DNA from: Algoriphagus vanfongensis DSM 17529
GTDB lineage: Bacteria > Bacteroidota > Bacteroidia > Cytophagales > Cyclobacteriaceae
Direction: 5' to 3'
Assembly: GCF_000429465.1 (NCBI RefSeq)
Contig: NZ_KE386906.1
Span: forward strand, 357,646-421,645
Length of the DNA stretch: 64,000 bases
Part shown: one piece after another, positions 1-8,916 of the stretch
Layout of the letters: each line of letters begins with the position of its first letter
Numbering within the stretch: position 1 is the first letter of the stretch
The notes under the pieces: generated by a model
What the model was told of the DNA's origin: nothing
The model's input: only the letters and a program-made list of their open reading frames with translations
The model's database searches: none
Position numbers and translations under genes: made by a program

Positions 1-260
1 GCTTCCCGCTTCCATCAACAATCGTATTTCGTATTTCCAACTTCTTACTTATCTAAGCCTTCTCACTTCAGCTTTTATATTTTCCTCATCACTACGACTG
101 CTCACTTCCAACCTCCTGCTTCCAGCTTCCATCAAATACCGTACTTCGTATTTCCAACTTCTAACTTACCTAAGCTTTATCACTTCAGCTTTTATACTTC
201 CAACCTCCTGCTTCCCGTTTCCCACCTCCAGCCCCTTCTTATCTTCAAAGCCAGTTCAAT
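1..260. repeat. Pyrimidine-rich low-complexity repeat field
   Basis: No gene is visible. The plus strand is a mosaic of short words such as CTTCCAACTTC, CTTCCCGCTTCC and GTATTTCGTATTTCC, with two long similar stretches starting near 20 and near 140. The same words recur near 9530-10250, 17600-17720 and 34150-34200. The pyrimidine bias is on the plus strand. This is a dispersed intergenic repeat class with no evident coding role. Confidence 0.6.
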
Positions 261-367
261 CGATTTCATTTGAAAAGAACCAATAAAAACATGTCTCTGC
301 CTATTTTTAGCCAGTCCAAATGATTAGAATTATACAAGGAATTAAGAAATTTTCCTTTGGGTATTTA

Positions 368-375
368 TATCTTTG
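368..375 (+). promoter_or_regulatory. Candidate -7 box (TATCTTTG) for the aldolase gene
   Basis: TATCTTTG matches the Bacteroidota -7 consensus TAnnTTTG. It lies inside the longest possible reading frame for the aldolase, which argues that translation starts downstream, at 405 or 441. I see no good TTG -33 element at the usual spacing, so this is a moderate call. Confidence 0.35.
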
Positions 376-440
376 GATCGTTTCAAAGCAGAAAGGTGCC
401 GAAAATGGCCCTGAAAATTTTCAACAAACCTAATTCAACA

Positions 441-1502
441 ATGAAATTCAAACCTGGAGTAAAATACGGACAGGAGCTAAGAGAGCTTTATGCATATGCA
501 AAAGAAAGTGAATTTGCGATGCCAGCTGTCAATGTGATCGGAACCAATTCTGTGAATGCAGTATTAGAAACTGCCAAAAAACTCAATTCCCCGGTGATCA
601 TCCAGTTTTCCAATGGGGGAGCTCAATTTTTTGCAGGTAAAGGACTTGCCAATGATAAGCAGCAAGCTTGTGTAGCCGGTGCTGTGTCTGGAGCTCATCA
701 TGTGCATCAAATGGCAGAGGCTTACGGAGTACCTGTGATTTTGCATACAGACCATGCAGCAAAAAAATTGTTGCCTTGGATAGACGGGATGCTTGAGGCT
801 GGTAAGGCTTATTATGCAACTAATAAAAAACCACTTTTCTCCTCTCATATGTTGGATCTTTCAGAAGAGCCTTTGGAAGAAAATGTGGAGATTTCTTGCA
901 ACTATTTCAAGGAGTTTGAGAAACTTCAAATGGCCATTGAGATTGAATTGGGAGTGACAGGAGGAGAAGAAGATGGAGTAGACAATACGGATATCGACTC
1001 TTCCAAACTATATACTCAGCCGGAAGAAGTAGCATATGCCTATGAGCACCTGAAGCAAATCGGTGATTTATTTACAATCGCAGCGGCCTTTGGAAATGTA
1101 CATGGCGTGTACAAGCCTGGAAATGTGAGTTTGAAGCCAGTGATTTTGAAAAACTCTCAGGATTATATCAATGAAAAATATGGCACGATTGGAAAGCCTT
1201 TGAATTTTGTCTTCCACGGTGGCTCAGGTTCATCAGTAGAAGAAATCAGAGAAGCCAATTCTTATGGTTCCATCAAAATGAATATCGATACAGATATGCA
1301 GTGGGCCATGTGGGAAGGAGTCTTAAACTACTATAAGAAAAACGAAGGCTATCTACAGACCCAGTTGGGTAATCCTGAAGGACCAGATAGCCCAAATAAA
1401 AAATTCTATGATCCACGTGTTTGGCTGAGAAAGGGAGAGGAGAACTTTGTGAAGCGCCTTGAAATGGCGTTCGATATGCTAAATGCAGTGAACAGAAACT
1501 AA
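441..1502 (+). CDS. fbaA: Fructose-bisphosphate aldolase, class II
   Basis: This zinc-dependent cytosolic enzyme interconverts fructose-1,6-bisphosphate with dihydroxyacetone phosphate and glyceraldehyde-3-phosphate in glycolysis and gluconeogenesis. The sequence has the FbaA-type metal motif HTDHAAKKLLPW, the phosphate-binding FHGGSGSS loop, the NIDTDMQWA segment and the N-terminal PAVNVIGTNSVNAVLE block. From ATG 441 the product is 353 aa, close to the usual 350-360. ATG 405 or TTG 357 would add tails absent from typical family members, and a -7 box overlaps the TTG start. The gene is monocistronic, followed at once by a strong terminator, and separate from the EPS locus downstream. The identification is secure; only the start is uncertain. 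Confidence 0.95.
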   Translation: MKFKPGVKYGQELRELYAYAKESEFAMPAVNVIGTNSVNAVLETAKKLNSPVIIQFSNGGAQFFAGKGLANDKQQACVAGAVSGAHHVHQMAEAYGVPVILHTDHAAKKLLPWIDGMLEAGKAYYATNKKPLFSSHMLDLSEEPLEENVEISCNYFKEFEKLQMAIEIELGVTGGEEDGVDNTDIDSSKLYTQPEEVAYAYEHLKQIGDLFTIAAAFGNVHGVYKPGNVSLKPVILKNSQDYINEKYGTIGKPLNFVFHGGSGSSVEEIREANSYGSIKMNIDTDMQWAMWEGVLNYYKKNEGYLQTQLGNPEGPDSPNKKFYDPRVWLRKGEENFVKRLEMAFDMLNAVNRN

Positions 1503-1511
1503 TCCAATCAA

Positions 1512-1542
1512 GAAAGTCATCGAAAGATGACTTTCTTTTTTT
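1512..1542 (+). terminator. Intrinsic terminator of fbaA
   Basis: A perfect 10-bp stem (GAAAGTCATC / GATGACTTTC) closes a GAAA tetraloop and is followed by seven T residues, 10 bases after the aldolase stop codon. This is a textbook rho-independent terminator. Confidence 0.93.
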
Positions 1543-1992
1543 ATTTGATTAAAAAGGTGTGACATTTTGTTAAAATCGAAAATTGTCAATAAGTAATTAA
1601 TTTTTTTAACTCAAAATTGATGGGCTGGCAATAAATTTGAAGTTCCAGCTTACCTAAAAATAAAGTTCGATTGATAGGTTCTGTTGCTCCATTTACTCTA
1701 GCAATTTTAGCTTACTTTCAAATGCTATGAAGTTTCCTGCTAAAAATAAATGAATGAGAAAAATGGAGAGGATTCATTATTTTGTGTGTGAAAGTTGAAT
1801 TTCTTTATATGAATCCTTAATGCCTTCAAAAATTAAGCTTAACACAGTATTTCTTTGTTTGTTATGTTCAATAGAATATTGAAATAGTTTTATTGATCTA
1901 GAAGTGTGTTTATTTAAATAGTGAAATTATTTAAGGATTTTATCTATGTTTGTCCATCTTTTGAAAGACCATTTAGAGTTAATTAGTAGTAT
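1543..1992 (+). promoter_or_regulatory. Leader/promoter region of the EPS operon
   Basis: No gene is visible in this AT-rich 450 bases. TATGTTTG at 1945-1952 fits TAnnTTTG and would place the transcript start near 1958, about 35 bases before the exporter start. No TTG stands at the expected -33 distance. I saw no strong hairpin or terminator here, so transcription of the locus probably begins in this segment. Confidence 0.4.
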
Positions 1993-2805
1993 ATGAGGAA
2001 GTTGTGGAAAGGGCTGGGTTTGGTCCTGCTTTCATTGGCAGCATTTAGCTGCGTTTCTAATGAAAAAATCATTTACCTGCAAAATTTGGAGGGAAACTCA
2101 AGCATTGAGGATGGAGAACTGATCACTTACGAAATCCCTGAATACAGATTGCAATACAATGATATTATTGATGTCAATGTGCAAACTGTAGAGGATATGT
2201 TGCAATTTGGATTTAACAACAAGTCAACAACTACAAATGGTCAGATGGGGAATATTGCTTCCCAATCTGGAGGGGATGTATATTATATGACTGGCTATAC
2301 TGTTGATACCCACGGAAACATAAGACTGCCAATTTTGGGCGATGTCTTTGTACAAGATATGACCTTGGAAGAAGCCCGTACAGAGATCGAGCAAAAGCTA
2401 AGAACTTATGTGACCTCCGAGCTATATGTCAAGGTGAAATTAGGGGGGATACGCTATTCCGCCTTAGGTGAATTTAGAAGGCCTGGTAAGTTTGTTGTAT
2501 TGCAAGATAGGATGACAATTTTTGAGGCAATTGCCAATGCAGGAGACTTATCCAATATTGCAAAGAGAGATGAGGTTTTATTGATTCGTCAATATCCAGA
2601 AGGAACTAAACTTCATCATATTAATTTGAATGATAGGCAGATCATCAAATCGCCATTTTATTTTATTCAGCCAAATGATCAAATTTATGCTGAGCCCATG
2701 AAAGTCAGAGAAGTAGGTGCAGGAGAAAATGCTGCGCAATCACTTTCATTAATTATTTCTACTTTAACCTTTGCCATCTTAGTTATCAATACTGTATCCA
2801 AATAA
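1993..2805 (+). CDS. Outer-membrane polysaccharide export lipoprotein (Wza/BexD type)
   Basis: Predicted outer-membrane export channel subunit for EPS or capsule. The N terminus is a lipoprotein signal (hydrophobic LGLVLLSLAAF followed by SC, Cys about residue 20). A Poly_export domain begins near YRLQYNDIIDVNV (residues 53-65). An SLBB-like segment (RYSALGEFRRPGKF) follows at about 155-168. The C terminus carries a hydrophobic helix (SLSLIISTLTFAILVI) that probably spans the outer membrane, as in Wza-type proteins. At 270 aa it is at the short end for the family, as is common in Bacteroidota. The stop overlaps the next start as TAATG, so it is translationally coupled to the Wzc-like kinase. 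Confidence 0.9.
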   Translation: MRKLWKGLGLVLLSLAAFSCVSNEKIIYLQNLEGNSSIEDGELITYEIPEYRLQYNDIIDVNVQTVEDMLQFGFNNKSTTTNGQMGNIASQSGGDVYYMTGYTVDTHGNIRLPILGDVFVQDMTLEEARTEIEQKLRTYVTSELYVKVKLGGIRYSALGEFRRPGKFVVLQDRMTIFEAIANAGDLSNIAKRDEVLLIRQYPEGTKLHHINLNDRQIIKSPFYFIQPNDQIYAEPMKVREVGAGENAAQSLSLIISTLTFAILVINTVSK

Positions 2806-5246
2806 TGAGTTACCCAAATCAAATCCAAAATTCAGGAAACAGTCAACCTTTTTCGCACCAGCAGGAAGATGAAATTGATTTGAAGGTTTTAGTATTCAAT
2901 TACCTGCAGTATTGGCCCATGATCTTGGCTTTTATGTTTGCAGGCTTAATTGCGGCTTTTTTGTTTAATAGATATTCTACGCCGATTTATTCGGTTCAAT
3001 CTAGTGTATTGGTCAATGATGAGCAATCTGGCCTGGGAATGGACTTGTTTGAGTCTGCTGGATTGATGCAAGGCAAGAATAATATTGAAAATGAAATAGG
3101 GATTTTGAAATCGTATTCCTTAGCAGAGGAAACAGTCTCAGAGTTGAACCTGAACGTTCAATATTTCTCTGATGGGGTAATCCGAACTGCCCAGATTTAT
3201 GAAAAATTGCCGGTTTTGGTTGATGTAGACTGGAAGCAACCACAATTAGTAGGAGGTTTGTTTCGATTGGAAATCTTAAATGAGAGTTCGTTTGAGTTGA
3301 CAGTGGAAGATTCTGATTTTTCAATTTACAATCCTGCAGATCCTTTTTACAAATCTAAGCCTGAATCAGAAGTCTCCCTTAAAAAGTCAGTATACAGCTT
3401 TGGTGAGAGAATCAATGGTGAAAATTACTCTTTCGTTATCAACCAGATTTCCGGCTTGGCTGAAGATATTGTCTTGTTCAAAATGGTGGATACTCCTTCC
3501 TTGGCTATGAAGTACAAAGAAGAACTTGCTGTATCACCTATTAACAAACAGGCTTCAATTTTGACTTTAAGTCTGGAAACTCCTGTAAGAAGACTAGGTG
3601 AGGATTATGTCAATAAGTTGATGGAAATGTACTTACAGCGGGAATTGAATGAGAAAAATCGTGCCTCTGAAAGTACCGTAAAGTTTATTGATGATCAGTT
3701 AAGTGGCATTACCCAGTCTCTAGAAAGCTCAGAAACCAAGCTGCAGGAATTTAGAACTCAGAATAATGTATTTAACCTTTCTGAAGAAGGAGCTGTAATC
3801 TTTGAAAGATTGCAGGAGTTAGAAAAAGAAAAGAGTCAAGCTGATCTTAATTTGAAATATTACCAGACTCTAAGTGATTACTTAGCCAATAATCAAACAG
3901 GTGAATTAGTCGCACCATCTATCATTGGAGTGACAGACCCCTTGCTCAACTCTCTGGTAGAAAGTCTCAGCGAACTGCAGGCTGACAGAATTCGCCTCAA
4001 ATCAAATTACTCAGATGAATTGCCTTTAGTCCGCGATAATGCCACAAGAATAGAAAATACCAAAAAGGCATTGCAGGAAAATGTCAATTCTGCTATCAAC
4101 AATACCAGAAATGTAATAGCAGATCTCAATAGTAGGATCTCAACAATTGAAAGAGATGTAAATGCACTTCCTGCCACTGAAAGAAACCTAATCGGGATTG
4201 AGCGACAGTTTTCCATTAACGAGAACATCTATATCTATCTACTTCAAAAGAAAGCGGAAGCTGAGATCACCATGGCGTCCAATATGCCGAAAAATTCCAT
4301 TTTGGACTTTGCCAAATCAGGTCAATTGCCTGTGGCACCGAAGACAAAATTGAATTTATTAATTGGTCTGATTTTGGGCTTAATTTTGCCAATTGGCTTT
4401 ATTACGGTGAAGGACTTCTTGAATACCAAAATAGAAGATCCTAAAGAGTTGGAAAATCAGATCAAGGTACCTTTGATCGGGATGATTGGTAGATCAGATG
4501 AGGTGGATAATTTGCCAGTTTTAAATAGCCCTAGATCTACGGTCACGGAGTCCTTCAGGTCTTTAAGGGCAGACCTTTCCTATTTGAGTCCCAATAAGGA
4601 AAAGCTCAGCATTTTGTTTACGTCTTCTATTTCTGGGGAAGGTAAGACCTTTGTCTCCATTAATATGGCCTCCGTCTTTGCTTTAATGGGCAAGAAGACG
4701 GTATTGATTGGTTTGGACTTGAGAAAACCCAAGATTGCTGAGGATTTTAATATGCCAAATGATAAGGGTATGAGTACTGCTTTGAGTACAAATACTCCTT
4801 GGCAGGAGGTAGTAAAGCAGTCTGGACATGAAAATTTGGATGTGATTCTTTCCGGTCCTATTCCTCCTAACCCAGCAGAGTTGTTGCTTCAGGATAAATT
4901 CAAGCGCATTATAGATGAGATCAAAGAAGCCTATGATGTGGTTATTTTTGACTGTCCTCCAGTTGGCTTGGTTTCAGAGACCAAAGAACTCTTCTCTTTT
5001 TCTGATATCAATTTCTTTGTATTCCGTCAGGGATACTCTATGAAAGGAAATACAGCTATTTTGAATAATTTGGTGGAAAAAGGCGGTGTGACAAAAATGT
5101 ATGCCATCTTCAATGATCTACACATAGACAAAGGCTATGGCTATGGTTATGGCTACGGATATGGCTACGGCTATGGAGGTAATTCTTATGGCTATCACGA
5201 GGAAGTTCAATTGCCATGGTGGAAAAGAGCATTGAATAGGAAGTGA
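2805..5246 (+). CDS. Wzc-like polysaccharide co-polymerase with tyrosine autokinase domain
   Basis: Inner-membrane protein controlling polymer length and export with the Wza-like partner upstream. A Wzz domain follows a first membrane segment (about residues 35-58). A long coiled-coil/GNVR-type periplasmic region and a second membrane helix (LLIGLILGLILPIGFI, about 515-530) come next. The cytoplasmic BY-kinase has Walker A SGEGKT (about 611), Walker A' VLIGLDLRKP and Walker B VVIFDCPP. The C terminus carries an unusually regular Gly-Tyr run (residues 777-790) plus further tyrosines, the expected autophosphorylation cluster. At 813 aa it is a one-piece kinase of proteobacterial style. No cognate tyrosine phosphatase is visible in the window. 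Confidence 0.93.
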   Translation: MSYPNQIQNSGNSQPFSHQQEDEIDLKVLVFNYLQYWPMILAFMFAGLIAAFLFNRYSTPIYSVQSSVLVNDEQSGLGMDLFESAGLMQGKNNIENEIGILKSYSLAEETVSELNLNVQYFSDGVIRTAQIYEKLPVLVDVDWKQPQLVGGLFRLEILNESSFELTVEDSDFSIYNPADPFYKSKPESEVSLKKSVYSFGERINGENYSFVINQISGLAEDIVLFKMVDTPSLAMKYKEELAVSPINKQASILTLSLETPVRRLGEDYVNKLMEMYLQRELNEKNRASESTVKFIDDQLSGITQSLESSETKLQEFRTQNNVFNLSEEGAVIFERLQELEKEKSQADLNLKYYQTLSDYLANNQTGELVAPSIIGVTDPLLNSLVESLSELQADRIRLKSNYSDELPLVRDNATRIENTKKALQENVNSAINNTRNVIADLNSRISTIERDVNALPATERNLIGIERQFSINENIYIYLLQKKAEAEITMASNMPKNSILDFAKSGQLPVAPKTKLNLLIGLILGLILPIGFITVKDFLNTKIEDPKELENQIKVPLIGMIGRSDEVDNLPVLNSPRSTVTESFRSLRADLSYLSPNKEKLSILFTSSISGEGKTFVSINMASVFALMGKKTVLIGLDLRKPKIAEDFNMPNDKGMSTALSTNTPWQEVVKQSGHENLDVILSGPIPPNPAELLLQDKFKRIIDEIKEAYDVVIFDCPPVGLVSETKELFSFSDINFFVFRQGYSMKGNTAILNNLVEKGGVTKMYAIFNDLHIDKGYGYGYGYGYGYGYGGNSYGYHEEVQLPWWKRALNRK
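5133..5174 (+). repeat. Hexanucleotide GGNTAY tandem repeat encoding the Gly-Tyr cluster
   Basis: Seven consecutive GGN-TAY units (mostly GGCTAT or GGCTAC) encode seven Gly-Tyr pairs at the C terminus of the kinase. The unit is a multiple of three, so gain or loss of copies would stay in frame and change the number of phosphorylatable tyrosines. Confidence 0.85.
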
Positions 5247-5404
5247 TTTTTGCAGAAAGTTTGTGAGAAGTACACGAAAGGCGTATGCGACCACTCTAAA
5301 GATGTAGTTTGATTTGTTTTAAGATCTTTTTTGCATAGAAAATTGAATAAGTTAGCCAATACTTTAAATCAATTATCGTTTAAAGCGGTTAGGCGCATAT
5401 AATT

Positions 5405-6247
5405 ATGAAAATTGCTGTTTTATTGACCTGTTTTAATCGATGTGCTAAGACCAGAGAATGTCTCCGTAATTTGTACGGGCAGCAAGTTAAAGCTCCCTAC
5501 CAATTTGAAGTCTTCTTGTGTGATGATGGTTCTTCAGACGGTACTTCCCAGATGCTAAGTTCGGAGTTTCCTCAAGTAAACGTAGTTATGGGGGATGGAC
5601 ACCTATATTGGGGTGGAGGGATGAGAATGGCATGGGACAGTGCTTTGCAGTCGAGCGATTTTGATGCTTTTTTGTGGTTGAATGATGATACCTATTTATT
5701 GGATAATGCTCTAAACAGTCTTTTTGAAGAATTTGAGCATGCCGGGCGAAAGTCGATTCTTACTGCTGCGTGTAAAGGGCCTCTTACTGGAGAGTTTTCT
5801 TACGGAGGACATTTGGAAAGTATGATTCCGGTGGTTCCAAACGGAAGCTTGCAAGAGGTCTATTTTATCAATGGGAATTTGACTCTAATCCCAAGGATCG
5901 TAGTAGATGCCATTGGCTTAATCTCCACCAAATACACTCATTTTCTTGGTGATTTTGATTATGGTGTGAGGGCCAAAAAGGCTGGCTTCAAATGTTTTAC
6001 TACTACAAAATACTTGGCTGAATGTGAAGCTAATCCTATGCCTGACTGGGCAGATTCCAAAGTGCCGCTCAAGACCCGATGGAAGATGGCGCATGATGTG
6101 AAGGGAAGGGCAATATCGGAATATATTGCTTTTAAGACATATCATCATGGGGCTTTGGTAGGAGTCAAATCATGGATTGATACCTATCTGAAGCTTATTT
6201 TCACTGACAAATACGTTTCGTTAAGAAATTTTTTAACGAGTAAATAA
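5405..6247 (+). CDS. Glycosyltransferase family 2
   Basis: Predicted inverting GT-A transferase that adds a sugar to the lipid-linked repeat unit on the cytoplasmic side of the membrane. It opens with the family 2 signature MKIAVLLTCFNR, has CDDGSSDGT near residue 40 for nucleotide-sugar binding, and WLNDDTYLL near residue 97 as the metal-binding DxD-like motif. The 280 aa length is usual for a single-domain enzyme. It lies 158 bases after the kinase and 12 bases before the next glycosyltransferase. Donor and acceptor sugars cannot be read from the sequence. Confidence 0.88.
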   Translation: MKIAVLLTCFNRCAKTRECLRNLYGQQVKAPYQFEVFLCDDGSSDGTSQMLSSEFPQVNVVMGDGHLYWGGGMRMAWDSALQSSDFDAFLWLNDDTYLLDNALNSLFEEFEHAGRKSILTAACKGPLTGEFSYGGHLESMIPVVPNGSLQEVYFINGNLTLIPRIVVDAIGLISTKYTHFLGDFDYGVRAKKAGFKCFTTTKYLAECEANPMPDWADSKVPLKTRWKMAHDVKGRAISEYIAFKTYHHGALVGVKSWIDTYLKLIFTDKYVSLRNFLTSK

Positions 6248-6258
6248 ATCATCGAAAA

Positions 6259-7356
6259 TTGAAGGTTCTATTTGATCACCAAATTTTTTTTATTCAGCGC
6301 TACGGTGGAATATCGAGGTATTTTAGTCGATTGGCAGAGGGACTTACGCATTTAAATCAGGATGTTAAAATCCTTTCTGGTATAAATACAAATGCTTATT
6401 TAACAGAAATGCCCTCAGGATTAGTGGTGGGGAAACAGATTCGAAAATTCCCATCTAAGTCTCAGGGCCTTTTAAAACGCATAAATAGCTTTTATGAAGC
6501 CACCTATGAGTCGTTTTATACTCCACAACTAATTCATGAGACTTATTTTGGAGCCGATTCCTTTAAAAGGTCAAATGCCATAAGAGTTGTGGGCTTATAT
6601 GATATGATCCAGGAGAAGTTTCCAGACCTTTTTCCATCTGAAAATCCCACATTATTGGCCAAGAAAGCTGCATTGCAGCGTGCAGACCATATCATTAGTA
6701 TCTCGCAGCATTCGAAAGATGATTGTTGTGAGATACTTGGGATTGATGAGTCCAAAATTTCAGTAGTTCATTTAGCAGCAGATTCTCCTTTTAAGGATTT
6801 GGAAAGTATAGAGTTAGAGCTTAATAGGCCATTTTTTCTATATGTGGGAGATAGGAATGGCTATAAGAATTTTAATATCTTATTGAAGGCATTTGCTCAA
6901 TCAGAAAAATTGAAGTCTGATTTCTCACTGGTTTCATTCGGTGGTCCGCCTTTCTCAAAAACCGAACTGGCTCAATTTGAGAGTCTTGGTCTTACAAAAG
7001 ATCATGTGAAATACTTCTCAGGTGAGGATAGGATACTTGGAAAGCTATATTCTCTCGCATGTGCTCTTGTATATCCTTCATTATATGAGGGTTTTGGAAT
7101 TCCTCCTTTGGAAGCAATGAATTATGATTGCCCTGTACTGGCAAGTAATACAAGTTGTATTCCTGAAATTGTTGGTTCAGGAGGGGTGTTGTTTGATCCG
7201 CATAATTGCGAGGAATTAAGTTATTTACTTGAAAAACTGAGTGAAGACAGTTTTTATAGGGGGGAGTTGATAGATGAGGGGGTTCAAAGAAGGGAACAAT
7301 TCAGCTGGGGAAAAACAGCAGTAGAGACTATTCAGGTTTATAAATCACTGCTATAA
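6259..7356 (+). CDS. Glycosyltransferase family 4 (group 1)
   Basis: Retaining GT-B glycosyltransferase for repeat-unit assembly. The N-terminal glycine-rich acceptor loop is GGISRYFSRLAEGL. The nucleotide-binding half contains FLYVGDRNGYKNF and the EX7E motif in YEGFGIPPLEAM (near residue 275), followed by the usual PEIVGSGGVLFDP. Its 365 aa is the family norm. The start is TTG at 6259 because no ATG precedes the conserved MKVLFDHQIFF opening. It ends one base before the next ATG, so these genes form a tight unit. Confidence 0.9.
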   Translation: MKVLFDHQIFFIQRYGGISRYFSRLAEGLTHLNQDVKILSGINTNAYLTEMPSGLVVGKQIRKFPSKSQGLLKRINSFYEATYESFYTPQLIHETYFGADSFKRSNAIRVVGLYDMIQEKFPDLFPSENPTLLAKKAALQRADHIISISQHSKDDCCEILGIDESKISVVHLAADSPFKDLESIELELNRPFFLYVGDRNGYKNFNILLKAFAQSEKLKSDFSLVSFGGPPFSKTELAQFESLGLTKDHVKYFSGEDRILGKLYSLACALVYPSLYEGFGIPPLEAMNYDCPVLASNTSCIPEIVGSGGVLFDPHNCEELSYLLEKLSEDSFYRGELIDEGVQRREQFSWGKTAVETIQVYKSLL

Positions 7357-7357
7357 T

Positions 7358-8302
7358 ATGAAAAGAGCACTAATTTGTGGTGTTAGTGGTCAGGATGGAG
7401 CTTATCTTGCAAATTTCTTACTTAGCAAGGGATACGAGGTGTATGGTACGTCCAGAGATGCTCAGGGCTCGTTCTTTACAAACCTTGTCAAGCTTCAAAT
7501 CAAAGATTTAATACATTTGATTTCTATGGATCCTGAAGATTTTCGATCTGTTTTGCTGGCAGTTAAAAAATCAGTTCCAGATGAAATTTACTTTTTGGCA
7601 GGACAATCATCTGTAGGCTTATCTTTTGAACAGCCAGCGGAGACCATACAAAGCTTTACCTTGGGGATCCTTAATATTTTGGAGGCTGTGAAATTGGAAA
7701 ATTCAGGCATTCGTGTATATCATGCAGGTAGTTCCGAGGCTTTTGGTGACACAAATGGAGAAGCAGCAAATGAATTGACTCCTTTTCAACCCCGAAGTCC
7801 CTATGCATTGGCAAAAGCTTCTTCCACTTGGTTGGTAAATAATTATCGTGAAGCATATGATTTGTTTGCTTGCACAGGTATATTGTTTAATCACGAGTCT
7901 CCTTTACGGCCTGAGCGCTTTGTTACTCAAAAAATTATCCAGACTGCAAAAAGAATCTCAGCTGGTTCCGATGAAAAATTGATTTTGGGTAGAACAGATA
8001 TCAGCAGAGATTGGGGCTGGGCTCCTGAATATGTAGAGGCTATGTGGATGATGTTACAGGGAGATTTGCCAGAAGATTATATTATAGCCACAGGTCAAAG
8101 TCATAGTCTTCAAGAGTTTGTCGAGTTGACTTTCCAATGTTTGGATTTAGATTGGAAAAAGTATTTGATTCAGAGCGAGGGTTTAATTAGGCCTACAGAT
8201 CTCAAAATAAGTCGTGCAGATCCATCAAAAGCGCTTATAAATTTGGGATGGAGAGCAAAGACTGATTTTAAATTGCTAATAACAAGCATGTTAGGTGTTT
8301 AA
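7358..8302 (+). CDS. GDP-mannose 4,6-dehydratase-like SDR enzyme (divergent paralog)
   Basis: Extended short-chain dehydrogenase acting on a nucleotide sugar. Evidence is the GMD-style opening GVSGQDGAYLANFLLSKGY (NAD(P) loop GxxGxxG), the GSSEAFGD segment, the YALAK catalytic Tyr-x3-Lys near residue 150, and the GMD-type stretch FNHESPLRPERFVTQKI. At 314 aa it is shorter than the canonical gmd at 13004. It retains RDWGWAPEYVEAMW, typical of GMD. It may make GDP-4-keto-6-deoxymannose or act on another donor such as an epimerase/reductase substrate; the sequence does not decide. It is the last gene before a 2.3-kb gene-free repeat region. Confidence 0.8.
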   Translation: MKRALICGVSGQDGAYLANFLLSKGYEVYGTSRDAQGSFFTNLVKLQIKDLIHLISMDPEDFRSVLLAVKKSVPDEIYFLAGQSSVGLSFEQPAETIQSFTLGILNILEAVKLENSGIRVYHAGSSEAFGDTNGEAANELTPFQPRSPYALAKASSTWLVNNYREAYDLFACTGILFNHESPLRPERFVTQKIIQTAKRISAGSDEKLILGRTDISRDWGWAPEYVEAMWMMLQGDLPEDYIIATGQSHSLQEFVELTFQCLDLDWKKYLIQSEGLIRPTDLKISRADPSKALINLGWRAKTDFKLLITSMLGV

Positions 8303-8589
8303 GAAAGGCGGTAAAAATATTCCTAGAATTAGAATTTCCTTTTGTTTTTCATTCAAGCTACTTCTTTTAGCTCCTATTGAGCCCTTCGACTAGTACCTCG
8401 TCTCCAGCTTTTATAGATTTTCTCATGTAGCCCTTTTCTGGAGGAATTTTGATATATATCATTTAATTGTCAAGTATGTAAATTCATTGGGAAGCATGAC
8501 CTACCCAATTTTTATGCATATGTTGCTGACAATAATAAATTGTAATGGCACTTTAGCCCATTTCAATGAATCAGGTCTCAATCTTTTCT

Positions 8590-8741
8590 GGGCTTTAGCC
8601 TAATCTTCGGGATTTGGGCTCGTTCAAACCCGTGTCATCACGGGCGTTTTTCAAATAGATTCTACGTTGTGCTGCTTCTCCAGAAGCTGCATTTTGAACT
8701 CCCTCACCAGAATGATCCGTGAAGACACGGATCAAGGCGAA
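8590..8741 (+). repeat. Dispersed repeat, copy A, with three small hairpins
   Basis: Copy A of a unit found again at 8917-9153. It holds CCCGTG-TCAT-CACGGG (8629-8644), GCTTCT-CC-AGAAGC (8674-8687) and the 9-bp stem TGATCCGTG-AAGA-CACGGATCA (8713-8734). No reading frame of note crosses it. The preceding segment 8303-8589 holds no gene I can support. Confidence 0.75.
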
Positions 8742-8916
8742 AAGCTGTTTGGCATTCTCGATACTCATCGCGAGTAATGTCGAACCACTTATGATAGGAT
8801 TTTCAATCCGTAATATATGAGATTTCCCGCCGACAAACCGAGACAGGTCCTTCGGACGAAATGAACCTTAGGCAAGAGAATCCATTTTTGGGTCATTTTG
8901 TATGAATTGGAATGGC

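Noticed and set aside
564..848. Minus-strand frames inside fbaA
   Set aside because: They are antisense shadows of a highly conserved enzyme gene with no coding evidence of their own.
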